NCBI GenBank assembly: GCA_024449915.1
Contig: JAMZAV010001050.1
Location: 1 to 64,000 of the forward strand
Direction of reading: 5' to 3'
Length of the DNA: 64,000 bases
DNA from: Sweltsa coloradensis
Lineage: Eukaryota; Arthropoda; Insecta; Plecoptera; Chloroperlidae
The position numbers and the translations under genes are program-made. The notes beneath the pieces are model-generated. The model saw only the letters and a list, made by a program, of their open reading frames with translations, had not been told where the DNA came from and ran no database searches. Positions 1 through 11,237 of the stretch are shown in pieces. Positions within the stretch are counted from its first letter, which is position 1. Each line of letters starts with the position of its first letter.

Positions 1-164
1 AACTTTCAAAAGGCTTTACTAAGCATCCCTAGTCGATATATTAACGTTTCAAACAGCGTTTCCCTTTGGGGAAAATGTGTAAAAAGTGTGTTAAAAATTG
101 TTAAAAACAGTAGCCTACACCTTCTTGGCTGTCTGTAGGCCGAGCCAAGGCCTATAGCGGTGTA

Positions 165-335
165 CTTTCGTTAGGTTAGCCGAACCTTTCCGCCTATTTG
201 TAGTACGCCGCTTTTGTGTATCCAATCCCTGACGCCGCGCTAGTTCTAGGATATAATCGATAAGAGCGCACCCGAAATCCTTTCCGTTAAAAACGAGGTT
301 GGGGATACTTGTTGTTACGCGGTTGGAAGCTGGAA
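165..335. repeat. Dispersed repeat R1, copy 1
   Basis: A block containing ATAATCGATAAGAGCGCACC followed by CCGAAATCCTTTCCG recurs almost unchanged at about 15298-15428 and, inverted, at about 38150-38225. No coding potential and no clear termini were found, so the class is unknown. Confidence 0.6.
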
Positions 336-642
336 TTGTTGTGCGTCGGTCAGAAATTGCATTTAATGATGTTTTAGGTGTGTTTTTACATATTTTTTTT
401 TAAATCCACGTTTTGACATGATACGGAATTGTTTATAATTAGCCTACCACCTACTAGGCTAGGCTTAGATGTTGGTAGGCTACTTTTGCAGTTGGTATGG
501 ACCAAAGGTGAAAAGTAGGTTAGAGGGGGGGGGGGGGGCGAATCGCTATGTTTTAATAATAATAATAATGAATATAAGATTTTTAAGCATAAGCCCGCTT
601 TCAGGACATAGTTATTGATTAATAGCAGTTGTCGAAAAAGTT

Positions 643-715
643 TGCCCCGACTGGGGTTCGAACCCAGAACCTCCGGCTTAACGTGCCATAGCTCTACCAA
701 TTGAGCTACCGGGAC
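643..715 (-). tRNA. tRNA-like gene or SINE head, copy 1 (GTT anticodon position)
   Basis: A 73-nt cloverleaf can be drawn: seven-pair acceptor stem with two G-T wobbles, D-arm GCTC/GAGC, strong T-arm CTGGG/CCCAG, and B box GGTTCGAACCC. The anticodon loop reads ACGTTAA, which puts GTT (Asn) at 34-36, but position 33 is C rather than the near-universal T and the anticodon stem has an A-G mismatch. A run of five T, a possible Pol III stop, follows within about 5 nt. An almost identical copy with shared flanks lies at 7991-8063. It may be a duplicated degenerate tRNA or a tRNA-derived retroposon. Confidence 0.5.
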
Positions 716-1041
716 CACAGAACAAACCTTTACTAGAGTAGGAATCACACAACTTTGAATGACCTTTTGACACTGTTTGGCGGCCATTTTTCATGTGAAC
801 CACTAGAACAAAATTGGAGGTCTAATTGAAAATGTACTTTAAAAAAAAATAATGAATTATACACGGTGCATTATTAAATAAAAATACAAAATTATTGTTT
901 ACAAGATTAATTTAATGTAATCTGGACGATCAAATTCATTAAAAGTAATAAATAACAAACAAATGTCAAGTCATTATTCGTTTTCACAGTTGACAACAAT
1001 GGTTTTTATGGTTTTATGGTGTTTGTTTATTCTTTACTTTA

Positions 1042-2250
1042 TTGCTAGTTCTAGTTAATTGTGAGATGAGTAAGCATAGTTTTTGTAAGGGGTGTGGGGT
1101 GATAGTAGTTGAGTCTGATGCCGCGGTAGGGTGTGAGGGAGAGTGTGAGATGTGGTTCCACATAGGGTGTGGTGGGGTGAGCAAGGGTGTGTACAAGATG
1201 CTGCAAGTGGAAAGTCATGGTCTTGTGTGGAAGTGTAAGGAGTGCAGGGTAGGCCTACCTGGGGTTGGACGACTGTCTGTGAGGAAGGATGAATGGGATC
1301 AGATGGTGAAGGATGTACAGGATGTGAAGAAGGAACTAGAGTGCCTGAGGAGTAGGGAAGTAGGCCTAGGCCTAGGGACTGGATGCAAGGGGGATGTGCT
1401 TAGGGATTGTGGGAGTTTGAGTGTGCGTGAGCAGGTTATGGGGGAAAATAAGGGCGTGAGTGTGAGTGAAGTTGGGGGTGTAGGCCTAAGTTTAGGTTTA
1501 GTTTCAGGTTCTGGTGGGGTGTTAGACACGGGGTAGAGGGTGCAGGGGCTGATGGAGTAGGAGAGTTGCTTGGTATAGTCGGTGGGGTGATGCAAGGGGG
1601 TGAGCTGGTAGAGAATGAGGTTTGGTAGAATGTTGGGAAGGGGATGCGAATGGGGGAAGTAAGGAAGCTGATCGAGTGTTAGGGCATGTTAGCGAGGGAA
1701 ACGTTAGGAAAGGTTAAGTGTAGGGAATGGTGGGGAGATGGGCCAACACAGGGAGACACTACTAATGGGGATTCAATGATTAGGGGGGCAGCTCGGGAGT
1801 GGCAGGCAAGTGGTGGGGAGGTTGAGGTGTATGGTGGGATTAGAGTGAGTGAAATGACTGAGATTGTTAGGCGTAGAAGGGGTAGTGAGAGAGTGAGTGT
1901 AGTGATGCTGAATGTGGGTACAAATGATCTTGGTGCGGGTGTGAATGCAAGGGATGTGGCAGGGAGGGTGAAGGAGTTAGTGACAGTGGTGCAGGAAAGT
2001 ATAGGCAGGCAAGGGTGGTTGTGGCTGGTATTCTGGATAGGGAGGATGGGAGAGGGATTAGGAGGGAGCTAATAGATGAGGTGAATGAGTGTGTGGCTGA
2101 TGTGTGTGATGAGCAGGGTGCGTTATTTGTAAATAGCAGATCATGGGTAGGTAGAAGATTCTTGGCAAGGGACGGATTGCACTTAGTTAAGGAGGGGGGT
2201 AGGGAACTTGGTAGACTTTTTGTCAGGGTTGCTGAGAATCTTAAGTGACC
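1042..2250 (+). pseudogene. CR1 ORF1 remnant: PHD finger plus SGNH hydrolase
   Basis: The first frame (1042-1536) shows a PHD-type ligand series: C15-x2-C18, C31-x3-C35, H40-x2-C43, C65-x2-C68, with WFH before the histidine pair. The next frame (1686-2072) has the esterase block I motif GDSM and block III motif GTND. The following frame (2015-2248) has block V as DGLHL, giving the catalytic Asp and His. In CR1 elements ORF1 is an RNA-associated protein and the esterase role is not settled. In-frame stops near 1533 and 2072 mean no intact protein is made from this copy. Confidence 0.8.
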
Positions 2251-2305
2251 AGGCGGGGGGCCATGCAGGAGGGGTAAGGGGGAAAGGAAGCAAGGGGTTA
2301 AGGTT

Positions 2306-4713
2306 ATGACTGTTAATTGTAGGAGTATTAGGGGAGGGGAAAGAGTTGAAAAGCTGTGGGGTCTGATTGAGGTATATGAGCCTGATGTGATTGTGTGTGT
2401 GGAAACATGGTTGAATGATGACATTTATGATGGGGAGGTTAGCCGTCAAGGGTATGATATATTCAGGAGGGATAGAAATAAGTATGGGGGGGTGTGATGA
2501 TAGTTTGTAGGCATGAGCTTAGGGGGAGACTGTTGTGGTCAGATGAGGTGGTTGAGATGCTGGGTGTTAGGGTTACCTTGGGGAGGGGAACTTCCATGGA
2601 TGTGGTAGGCGTGTATAGACCTAGTGATAATGGGGAATGGGAGGTTTTAAATAAGCTAGAGGAGGTAGTAGTGCGTAGTAAGGGTGTTGGTTATAGCAGG
2701 GGAGCGAAACTTGCCCGGGGTGCATGGGGAAGGGGGGAGAGAGGATGTAGGAGGTAGGAAGCAGGAGTGGGCTTGTATGGTAGTTAATGAGGGGTTTTAT
2801 ACAGGCTGTAGGGGAGGGTACAAGGGACACCGGAAGGGGGGAAAATAATATTTTAGATGTAATATTAGTTAGGCCGGAAGAGGTTTTAGTCAGGTCCGAG
2901 GTTGTAGAGGGGATAAGTGACCATAGAGTCCCAATAGTTGAGTTAGCGTTAGTAGGGCATGGTGACGAGGGAGGTGGGGATCAAATTGGGGGTAAGTTGA
3001 TGAGGCGGTATGATAGGGCAGATGTTCAAGGGTTGCAAGAAGAATTAGGAAGAATGTATGAGGAGTGGTCTCGGGAGGAAAGGGGGGTAAATGAGATGTG
3101 GGAAAGTTTTCTAGATATATTTAGGGCTCTTTTGGAAAGGTTTGTACCGCAGGTAGCAAAAAGGGAAAATGGGGATCCGGTTTATTACAATAGAAGAATT
3201 AGATGGTTGAAGAGAAAATGTAGGAGCGTGTATGGGAAGTATCGGAGGACTGGGAGGGTAAGAAAAAGCTTAAGGAATGGGAGGAGATACTTGATAGGGC
3301 TAAGGTTGACGCTAGGGACGATTATATGATGAGGTTAATGGATGGGGATCGGGAATTAGGGACAGCGGGACAAGTTTATACAAACACTTAAGGGGACAAA
3401 AAGGACGGGTGGCAATACCTACTCTTAAGGGGGAGGGGGAAAGGATATACGTTAGCGACCAGGATAAGGCGGAGGCTTTAAATTCCTATTATGGGGGGGT
3501 GTTTCAGGAGAATAGGGATACAGGAGAGCAGTGGCAAGGGGAAAGGGGGGACACCCCACTCACAATTTCAGATAGGGATGTAAAGAGGGTGTTGGGTAAG
3601 ATGGTTGTAGGAAAGGCTCCAGGGCAGGACGGCTTGGGGTGCAGATTTTTAAAAATTGGGGGTGATGCCGCGGTAAGGTTTCTAGGGGATGTATGTAGAA
3701 AGTCTTTAAGTGAGGGTAAGATCCCTGAAGGTTGGAGGGAGGGACTCGTGGTGCCAATTCATAAGGGGGGCGATAGATGTACAATAGGAAATTATAGGCC
3801 AGTTAGCTTGACTTCAGTAGGGAGCAAAATTATGGAGAGGGTAGTTGCAGACTATGTTAGGAACTCATTGGAAGGGGAGGCGTGGTTCACGGATGCTCAA
3901 CATGGTTTCAGGAAAGGTTTTTCTTGTGACACTCAACTGGTAGGATTAGTTCAGGATATTGGGGACATTTTGGACAGTGGGGGGGAAGTAGATGCTGTTT
4001 TTCTAGATTTTGAAAAGGCTTTTGATAAAGTCTCGCACGATTTGCTAATGGAGAAGGTAAACAATGTGGTGGGGGATAAAGGAGTGGTGAGGTGGGTTGG
4101 AGATTTCTTGAGAGGTAGGTCTCAGAGGGTTAGGGTTGGGGGTACCTTGTCACATAGTATAGAGGTTACATCGGGGGTACCGCAGGGCTCAGTGTTAGGA
4201 CCTTTGTTGTTTATTATGTTTATAAATGACATAGGGCAGGGAATAACATCAAGAATAAGATTATTTGCAGATGATTGTGTTTTGTATAGAGCAATAAGGG
4301 GGATGAGGATGTTAGGTTGTTGCAGGCAGATCTGGGGGTAATAGAGGAATGGGTCACAGCAAATAAGATGGGTTTGAAACATAGGTAAATGTAAGGTGGT
4401 TGGTTTCTCGCGAAGAATAATTAAGGTAGGTAGGACATACACTTTAATGGGGGCTGTTATGGAGAAAGTAGGAACGTATAAGTACTTAGGGGTGATGTTG
4501 GCAGAGGATTTGGGTTGGGGGGATCAGGTGCAAGAAGTTGTTAAGAAGGGAAATAGGGCTCTGGGTTTTGTTATGAGAAATCTAAGAGGGGCCAGCCGGG
4601 AGGTTAAAGATCGGGCATATAAGGTAGTGGTTAGACCTGTCCTGGAGTATGGGCGGCGGCATGGGATCCGTATAAGTTGGGGAGGTTTTGGAAGTAGAGA
4701 AAGTCCAACGTAG
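2306..4713 (+). pseudogene. CR1 ORF2 remnant: endonuclease plus reverse transcriptase
   Basis: The endonuclease portion has the VCVETWLND segment at 2306-2497 and the late SDHRVP motif in the frame 2787-3329. Reverse transcriptase fills 3409-4341: APGQDGL, NYRPVSLTS, QHGFRKG, VFLDFEKAFDKVSHD, SGVPQGSVLGPLLF and the catalytic FADD box are all visible. The thumb and C-terminal part continues in other frames to about 4980 (LEYG, LGWESLEGRRREVR). At least four frame changes separate these blocks, so the enzyme is dead in this copy while the element remains easy to classify. Confidence 0.85.
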
Positions 4714-5179
4714 GGCGGCAAGAAGGGTTACGGGAAAGGTTAGGCGGTGGCGGTGGGAAGAGGATGATAAGGGGAATGTAAAGAGAGTATATGACAGTGT
4801 CACTGCAATGCTAGGAGAGTTGGGGTGGGAGTCATTAGAGGGAAGAAGAAGGGAGGTTAGGTTGTGCAATATGTACAGGGCGGCTAGGGGAAGTAGGGGG
4901 TGGGGGGACATCCGCAATAGGCTACAAGAGGGGCTTTACAGGGGAAGGGGGATCATTCATGGAAGTTCCAGCGTCAAGTAGTAAGAACGGATCTGGGTCG
5001 GTATGGTTTCATGGAAAGGACTGTTAGGGAATGGAATGACTGCCGGGGGATATTGTAGGTAGTGGGTCTTTAAGGGAATTTAGATCATTTTTAGGGGGGG
5101 ACAGAAATTAGGTCTGGGGGGAGTGAGTGGTTGCCACCGGGCGGAAGGGCCCATTTGCAACCGTAAGAAATGTTATGTT

Positions 5180-6320
5180 TATTTTATTGACCAATGAGCG
5201 ATCTTCCCAATACCACTTTCATACAATCAGCTAAAATATTACTAAAGGCCTGTCGTCTGCACAGCACAGATAGGCCCTAGCCTACGTCGTCTGCTTTAAT
5301 CTTGTTTCTGATAATTTCTTTATTGGTTGCTCTTCTGAGTTCTGGGCTTGACTAATTATTAATTAATAATATTTTAATGTTACGTAGGCCTAGCCTAAGT
5401 ATTGATAAATGAGTAGGTCTATTGTCTTATGTTGAAGTAAAGTAGGTCTTTGCCACTAAGCCATGCACTAATAGGGCCCGCGGGAAAAAAACAGTCTAGT
5501 AAGCCAACCAATTATAGGTAGGGCCTAGGTACCTAAACAGTAAATACGTACAAGACAACGGTTATAGACATAAGGCTTTTAGAAAAAATACTTTTAATAT
5601 TCCTTTTGCGGGGTAGGGCTATAAATACTACGCCTAGACCTAGGCACTAGGCTACACTACCTGGGTTGGGCCGATTCTAGGCTACGCGTAGCCCTAGGCT
5701 AGGCCTAGTTTCCCCAAATTGAACACATATCACAAGAATTTCCCTGTTTATCAATGTAGGACTAGATCTAGCTAGCCTAGGCTGCATATTGAAGCTAGCC
5801 CTAGGCTTTTGCCCCCCCCCCCCCCTTAACCCCCAAAGAGAAATTGCATAGACTAGGCCTGGCCCTAGGCTAGGCTAGAACGAAGTGTATAATAGTATCC
5901 TTGCCCTAGGGCCTAGTTCAATTTTTATGCAAATAGAATTCTGTTGATTAAAATAAAATAACAATAATAGGAACTCTACTAGTTTGACGGAATTGCTATT
6001 TTTTATCAATTTTTTTTTTTTTTTCCAAAACATCAATATTTTATAGGAAACACAAACTAAATGCGCGGAAACAAATTTCAAAGAATATTTAAAATACAAA
6101 AATCAACGTTTTCTCTAGGCCTACGTAACAACTCACAACAGACCAGGGCCAACGCCCCGCCCACACTGTGTGAAGTTGACTCCGGTTAGCGAGGAGCGAC
6201 GCGGCCTAAGCCTATTCCTACCGTGCTGAGATGTTTACTCACTGCGAGTAACCTTACAAGAACATAATAAAAAAAATCCAAAATAGAATCATCACGTTTT
6301 TACTGTTATAGTAACAAAAA
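5180..6320. other. Non-coding stretch with dense TAGGCCTA words
   Basis: No gene is seen. The interval 5370-5880 is packed with TAGGCCTA, CCTAGGC and GGCCTAG words, and a run of C sits at about 5812-5825. No terminal repeats or reading frames of interest were recognised. Confidence 0.5.
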
Positions 6321-6327
6321 AAACTTC

Positions 6328-6412
6328 AAAACCTTTAACGTCGCTATTTTAAACGAAAATCCTATTGTAATAAAAGTCCTTTTTTTTAAATAACGACGTT
6401 AAAGGTTTTGTA
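6328..6412. repeat. Inverted repeat / hairpin
   Basis: The arms AACCTTTAACGTCGCTATTT and its near-perfect inverse (ending GACGTTAAAGGTTTT) face each other across about 30 nt. A related word (AAACCTTTAACGTTGC) is tandemly duplicated at 38055-38150, so this is probably a foldback fragment of a dispersed family. Confidence 0.6.
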
Positions 6413-6457
6413 GGTGGAGTATTTTTGCGAAAAGGGATGGTAGGCCTCAACATAACA

Positions 6458-6845
6458 TGGCTGACCGACAAGTGACTAGTGAAATGTGCGAGTGTTTGAG
6501 TACAATCTGTGAGCAATTCAAGCAAACTAAAAGTGATCAAATAAATCCAAAAGGTACTTTCCGCGCCAAATAAATACATTATTATATTCATTTACAAAAA
6601 CGATAATAAATTTAATGTAACAAACAACATAACATAGCGTACCATGAAGTGACAGTGACATGTGCGAGTGTTGTGTAGGGCTCAGGAGTAGGGATTGCGT
6701 GTGTTATTCAATCAAACTAAAAGTGATTAAATAAGTCCAGAAACTACTTTCCGCGCGCCCAAAAACCAAGTAAACACATAATAATATTCAATTAGAAAAA
6801 GGAAAATCATAAATTTAATGTAAATAACATTCCCGTCAAATTAAG
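6458..6845. repeat. Tandem duplication of about 180 bp
   Basis: Two successive diverged units share ATGTGCGAGTGTT, CAAACTAAAAGTGAT, a CTACTTTCCGCGC block and ATAAATTTAATGTAA. The second starts near 6635. There is no coding potential. Confidence 0.6.
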
Positions 6846-7112
6846 ATTATACCCAATAATATAAGACAAAGAATTTTAATATCCAAAACAACTCAGTGAC
6901 AAAACATAACATGCAATGACAGTATCCTAATGAAACATAACCTCCAACGTTTGGAATGGTCTGTTGACATACACCTAGTTCGTCACCTCGCCACACGCAC
7001 GCAGCGCACGGAGTAGAAAAATGATGCTAGCAATTTTATTTTTCCTGTGTTGGTTATGCCGATTTAAACAAATGCAACTTTGAAGGTCGTTCAATCTAGG
7101 CTGAATCCTACT

Positions 7113-7974
7113 ACTAAACTGCTATTTGTTGTGATTGTTGACTTCCATGACATAAATCCAACAGAAGACTGCAATGTAGCTGTCAAATCTGAAAGATCAC
7201 ATGGATAAATCCAAACACATCTCATCTCCCATGAGTTGGATTTTGGATGGATGGAATTAGGGATGACTTCGGGTACCCGGAAACCGGTTCGGAACCGGTT
7301 CCATTACGATCCGGTTTCCCTTTTTTGGAACCGGTTCTATTTTTAACCTAAAAGTTGCCAAGGGCCTAGGCACAGACGAGAATAAATGAGCCAGAAACAC
7401 CCGTGGTTGCAAAATTCTTAGGCCTAGGCCCTATGAATGTTGCGTCACAATTTTGACCTAAACTTAGCCTAGTAGACCCATGTGTTGTGTTATAATAACA
7501 TTGCAGAACTTGTTAATAACATTTTAATCATATACTAATTCTATTTTTCACGGTTAAGATCACATAATCCAAACTTTAAGAACGAAAACGAAAGCAAACA
7601 ATCTTGTAGGCCATTGTTTGTTCAACTTTTCTCACTTAGCAGTTCCTACAATGTCTGGGACACGGCTCCGCCCCCTATCGAAATTCGAATCGATTATCGC
7701 CCCGCCCATGTTTTCAATCGAAATTAGCCCGCGCAGATTCAAATTTACAAAAATTGAGAAAGAAAAATATGTGTAAGAACCGGTTCCGAACCGGATTCGG
7801 CGAGGGTGGATCCGGTTCCGGATTTTTCGACCCGAAGTCATCCCTAGATGGAATTGGATGAGTTGGATGTGTTTGGATTTATCCATGTGATCTTTCAGAT
7901 TTGACAGCTACATTGCAGTCTTCTGTTCGATTTATGTCATGGAGGTCAACAATCACAACAAATAGCAGTTTAGT
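7113..7974. mobile_element. Long foldback element interrupting a tRNA-repeat copy
   Basis: Arms of about 109 bp (7113-7222 and 7866-7974) are inverse copies with only two mismatches seen by eye. The outer ends read ACTAAACTGC and GCAGTTTAGT. The sequence just outside joins to match the uninterrupted tRNA-repeat copy at 606-790 (CCTACT, then AGTAAAGGTTTG), so the pair works as a filled and empty site. The interior is occupied by a hAT-type element at 7258-7846. Confidence 0.75.
7258..7846. mobile_element. Non-autonomous hAT-type transposon with perfect 8-bp TSD
   Basis: The terminal inverted repeats start TAGGGATGACTTCGGG and end CCCGAAGTCATCCCTA. The 8-bp sequence GATGGAAT occurs immediately on both sides (7250-7257 and 7847-7854). 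Eight-base duplications and TAGGG-type ends are typical of hAT elements. The interior is rich in CCGGTTCC palindromic words and shows no transposase. Confidence 0.85.
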
Positions 7975-7990
7975 AAAGGTTTGTTCTGTG

Positions 7991-8063
7991 GTCCCGGTAG
8001 CTCAATTGGTAGAGCTATGGCACGTTAAGCCGGAGGTTCTGGGTTCGAACCCCAGTCGGGGCA
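7991..8063 (+). tRNA. tRNA-like gene or SINE head, copy 2 (GTT anticodon position)
   Basis: Identical in body to the copy at 643-715: same cloverleaf, same A and B boxes, same anticodon loop with C at position 33, and TTTTT five bases downstream. The 3' flank (CGACAACTGCTAT, ATCAATA) is also shared with copy 1, so a unit larger than the tRNA was copied. The 5' flank is split by the foldback element ending at 7974. Confidence 0.5.
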
Positions 8064-8107
8064 AACTTTTTCGACAACTGCTATGAATCAATAGGGCCTA
8101 ATAGACC

Positions 8108-8141
<34 letters not shown>
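8108..8141. repeat. (AAT)n microsatellite
   Basis: A run of about eleven AAT units downstream of the tRNA-like copy. A shorter AAT run also lies near copy 1 at about 553-570. Confidence 0.9.
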
Positions 8142-8143
<2 letters not shown>

Positions 8144-8279
8144 ACGCTTTGCGCCCCCCCCGTCCCCTAAACTACTTTTCCCTAACATTGCAGTGTTAAA
8201 AAGTTCGCAGTGGATATTCGTACGGTCAGCCGTACGACTAGTGCAAAATTATTCGTACGGTCAGCCGTACGATACCATC

Positions 8280-8482
8280 TAACTAGGCCAATAGCTTCAA
8301 ATATCACAGTGCATTGTGGCAGAGCGTCCGAATTCTATGCGAAAGGTCGGCGGTTCAAATTTTTGTTTCGTCGTTTTTTTTTACCATTCTTTTTGGGTCC
8401 ATGTTTTTTCTGCAAATGATTTCACTACATTTGGCCCCGTCGCAAACACAATTCTAGATGATAAAAGCGTTTGAAAAGTGCT
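8280..8482 (+). mobile_element. SINE-like repeat S2, copy 1
   Basis: The 5' part is tRNA-like (TGGCAGAGCGTCC as A-box region and GGCGGTTCAAAT as B-box region), followed by a body ending AAAGCGTTTGAAAAGTGC. An inverted copy lies at 38214-38428 inside another element. It probably derives from a tRNA with a -CAG- D-arm; the exact parent is not clear. Confidence 0.65.
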
Positions 8483-8779
8483 AGGCCTAGGCCTAGCCTA
8501 TTTTAAAGGTGGATCCACATAAAAACGAAAGACATAAGCATAAGGTTTTAACGCGTAGTGTGTAAGCGCGCAGGTACACATAGAAACGTAAGCACAACAA
8601 ATTTAACCCAAGATACGTCAGTTGTCTTCGAAGTTCTTTGCAGAGTAAACAGAAAGAACTTTGATTAAAGAAGGATTCGAAGGTTATAATAAAGATTATT
8701 ATTATTATTAATATAATTTTTCCAATCGATGTTGATAATTAAAATTATGCAAATAATGCTTCAAGTCCTGCCAACTTTA

Positions 8780-9553
8780 TTGGATGAGCGTAGCGAGCGA
8801 AGCGAAAACTTCAATTTCACTGACCCCTCAAAAAATTTAGCTCCAATGTTTTTTGTGTGTTTGTTTGTTTTTTTTTTGTTTGTTTTTTGTCTGTTTGTGC
8901 GCACGAGTCCGGGCAAACGGCATAAGCGAGCTTGATGAAAATTTGACAGGACCTTCGAATTCTCTGAACTTAGACGTGCCACGTTTTTGGGTTCAATCGG
9001 AGAAATATTTCTCATGAATATCGCACTTTTAAGATTTTTTTCGATTTTTAGTGCGATATTTTCGTGACATTTGGGCCGATTCTGACCAAAGGGGTGGGGC
9101 TACAAAGTTCATATTTTACATGGACATTACGGTTATGGTGATGTAGTACCTTGTGAAAAAAAAAAGTTGAAAAAAGGTAACCAGAACCCATAAAATAAAC
9201 GTACTTAAAACGATTTTTTTCGATTTTAGTGCGATATTTTCGTGACATTTGGGCCGATTCTGACCAAACGGGTGGGGCTACAACATTCATATTTCACATG
9301 AACATTAAGGTTAAGGTGATGTAGTACTTTTGAAAGAAAAGTTGAAAAAGTGAGCCAGAATTCATAGAATAAAGGTTTTGATATGAGTTTTTTGAGGTTT
9401 ATAATAACCATTAACAAGTAACATTTGAAACTCGACAACAATCACCTACAATGCATTCACAAAGCACTTGCAAAGGAAAAGTGGTCCCACGCAAACTAAA
9501 AACTTACAAAAACGCTCATCCATCAACGCGGCGGGACTTTAGCGTTTTCCTAG
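8780..9553 (+). mobile_element. Helitron-like element, family A2, copy 1
   Basis: Starts A|TTGGATGAGCGTAGCG and ends GCGTTTTCCTAG|T. The subterminal CGCTCATCC is the inverse of the 5' end, and AACGC..GCGTT forms a hairpin just before the end. The core has two tandem units of about 181 bp, each containing GGGCCGATTCTGACC. No target duplication is seen. Confidence 0.7.
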
Positions 9554-9599
9554 TATATTTATTACGGATGCGTAGTTGACTGTAGTAGTCAAGCCTTCC

Positions 9600-10160
9600 A
9601 AAGTAGATGCTAGTTTGACTCGACTTTTCCGTACGTAAGCATACTGTGGTACTATGGCTATGGGGTATTGACAACATGAGCCTAGATGCATTGCAGAGAT
9701 TGCAGAGTAAAGGTCTAAAAATTGTACTAAAATGTGACAGGTTTACTCCAACTAAAGAAGTATTGCAAAGAGTCAACATGATATCTGTAAAACAAAGAAT
9801 AGCGTTAAATGTTTTAGTTTTTATCTAATAGTTAGAGCAAGGAAGTCTACCTAAGTACTTGTGTAATATGATAGATCATAACAATGATGATAATTGTGTA
9901 CATAACTTGAGGAATAAGGATCACATAAGTATTGGTAGAAGGAAATCAGTTCGATCCATGCATTCAATTTTTTATAGTGGTTTAAGGATGTATAACGAAC
10001 TGGAACCAGGCATCAAGAATGCTAAACATGTACAGGAGTTCAAAGATAATTGCCTTGCATTTGTAAATAAGAAATTTCCATGATATTGTATTATGTTTAC
10101 TGATGTAACATAAATAGCTGTACTTGCTAAATAAATATATACAATACAATACAATAAGGT
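9600..10160 (+). mobile_element. LINE 3'-end fragment
   Basis: Two frames separated by a stop (9646-9828 and 9859-10083) read like the C-terminal end of a LINE reverse transcriptase: ALQRLQSKGLKIVL, then GRRKSVRSMHSIFYSGLRMYNELEP and a final FKDNCLAFVNKKF. An ATACA-type tail follows at 10135-10155. The 5' part is missing, as in ordinary truncated insertions. Confidence 0.65.
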
Positions 10161-10219
10161 TTTAGCATAAAGTTGAAAATTGTTCAACTTTCTTACGCAT
10201 TAAAACAGTGTCTTATGCG

Positions 10220-11044
10220 CAGGGTTGGGTAGGTATAATACTCGACGTCGAAACAGGTATTATACCTAGTATTATACGCGTCGAATATACACATCGTAAA
10301 TTACACTTTTATGACATAAATGACACATCGAAAATTACTGGAGAAAGAGCTTAGGTAGGGTAGGGGCCGAGGTCAATAATTGTGTATTGTGACTTTGAGC
10401 AAATTAGTGTGATTGTTTCTTTTTCGTTGTGCTTATCTAGTTATCTTAGTCTACATAGGCCCTGTAGTACAATGGCAATATGTAAATTACAATTATAAAT
10501 GTTCCTTTTAAATTAGTTTACAATTAGGGATGACTTTCGTTATTGAAACGCGAGGAAGAAGATCTGGGGAGGCTTTTGGCTTTGTCCATATATATTTACG
10601 ATCGGGAAAGACGGTGACCTTGGTATCTTGTGAAGATGCCAGTTTTCTTTGCTCAAGTTCTTTATTACTAAATTAATTATTGATTCATCGTAGGAAATTA
10701 GTGAGATAATGCATGTGATATCCGCAAGTGCTTTCGGGGGACAGTTTAAGGTCTTGCATCAGCGGCAGGCAGGTGGGGCAGATTCCTCAGGCACTTTCAT
10801 CTACACAGCTCGCCTTGCAATAAGTACAAACACTTGCTAAAAAGTTCAAAATATAATGTTGAATTCATTGTGTTTAAGGGTTGATGAAAATAAGGCTGGA
10901 ATTTGAATTATATACAATAATATTCCTTATTCAAAATGTTGCGTACGCGGGTTTTCAAAATATCTATATATTTGTGACATATTAAACCAGATTTTTCTTA
11001 CGCGACGTGTCGAATATATTTGCGAGCACGTCGTACCCAACCTG
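10220..11044. mobile_element. hAT-type element with CAGGGTTGGG ends
   Basis: Left end CAGGGTTGGGTA and right end TACCCAACCTG are inverse. The flanks CTTATGCG and CTGTATGCG form an imperfect target duplication. CGACG/CGTCG words recur near both ends (subterminal repeats). No transposase frame is seen. Confidence 0.65.
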
Positions 11045-11237
11045 CTGTATGCGTTATAAAAACTCAGTTCTTAACCTTGTGCATTTGTAGTGAACGCCAG
11101 TAGTGTTTCCTATCGTCACCACATTACGACTACGCAGTTAAAACCTTATGCTACGTCTTACGTTTATATGTGGATCCGGCCTTAAGGAAAAAAAGCTTAT
11201 CTCTAGGCTACACCTCGACGTGTAGGTAGCAGCCCAA

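Larger units (their letters stand above)
1040..5175 (+). mobile_element. CR1-like LINE, near full length but frame-disrupted
   Basis: One retrotransposon copy read left to right: an ORF1 region with PHD-type zinc finger and SGNH esterase (about 1042-2250), then an ORF2 region with apurinic-type endonuclease (about 2306-2960) and reverse transcriptase (about 3100-4700). A 3' segment follows, ending near TTGCCACCGGG/GGGCCCATTT. PHD plus esterase in ORF1 is the hallmark of the CR1 group. The frame breaks at several places (about 1533, 2072, 2250, 2494, 2757, 3329, 4341), so this copy is inactive. The same 3' end recurs at 41885-42500, and a heavily decayed copy lies at 13190-14870. The G-rich coding strand differs from the surroundings. 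Confidence 0.85.
8507..11181. mobile_element. 2.7-kb TTAA-flanked TIR element hosting three later insertions
   Basis: Left end GGATCCACATAAAAACG and the inverse right end CGTTTATATGTGGATCC belong to TIRs of about 50 bp that continue through GCATAAGGTTTTAAC. TTAA is present at both borders (8503-8506 and 11182-11185), as in Kolobok or piggyBac-type elements. Inside lie a Helitron-like copy (8780-9553), a LINE 3' end (9600-10160) and a hAT-type element (10220-11044). No transposase of its own is visible. Confidence 0.7.

Noticed and set aside
1299..2449. Pro/Ser/Thr-rich minus-strand frames up to 185 residues
   Set aside because: They mirror the G-rich coding strand of the CR1 LINE and carry no domain features.
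8776..8830. Recurring peptide ERSERSED at many loci, first thought to be a coding repeat
   Set aside because: It is the translated 5' end of the Helitron-like families (GAGCGTAGCGAGCGAAGCGA), seen in all frames and strands.
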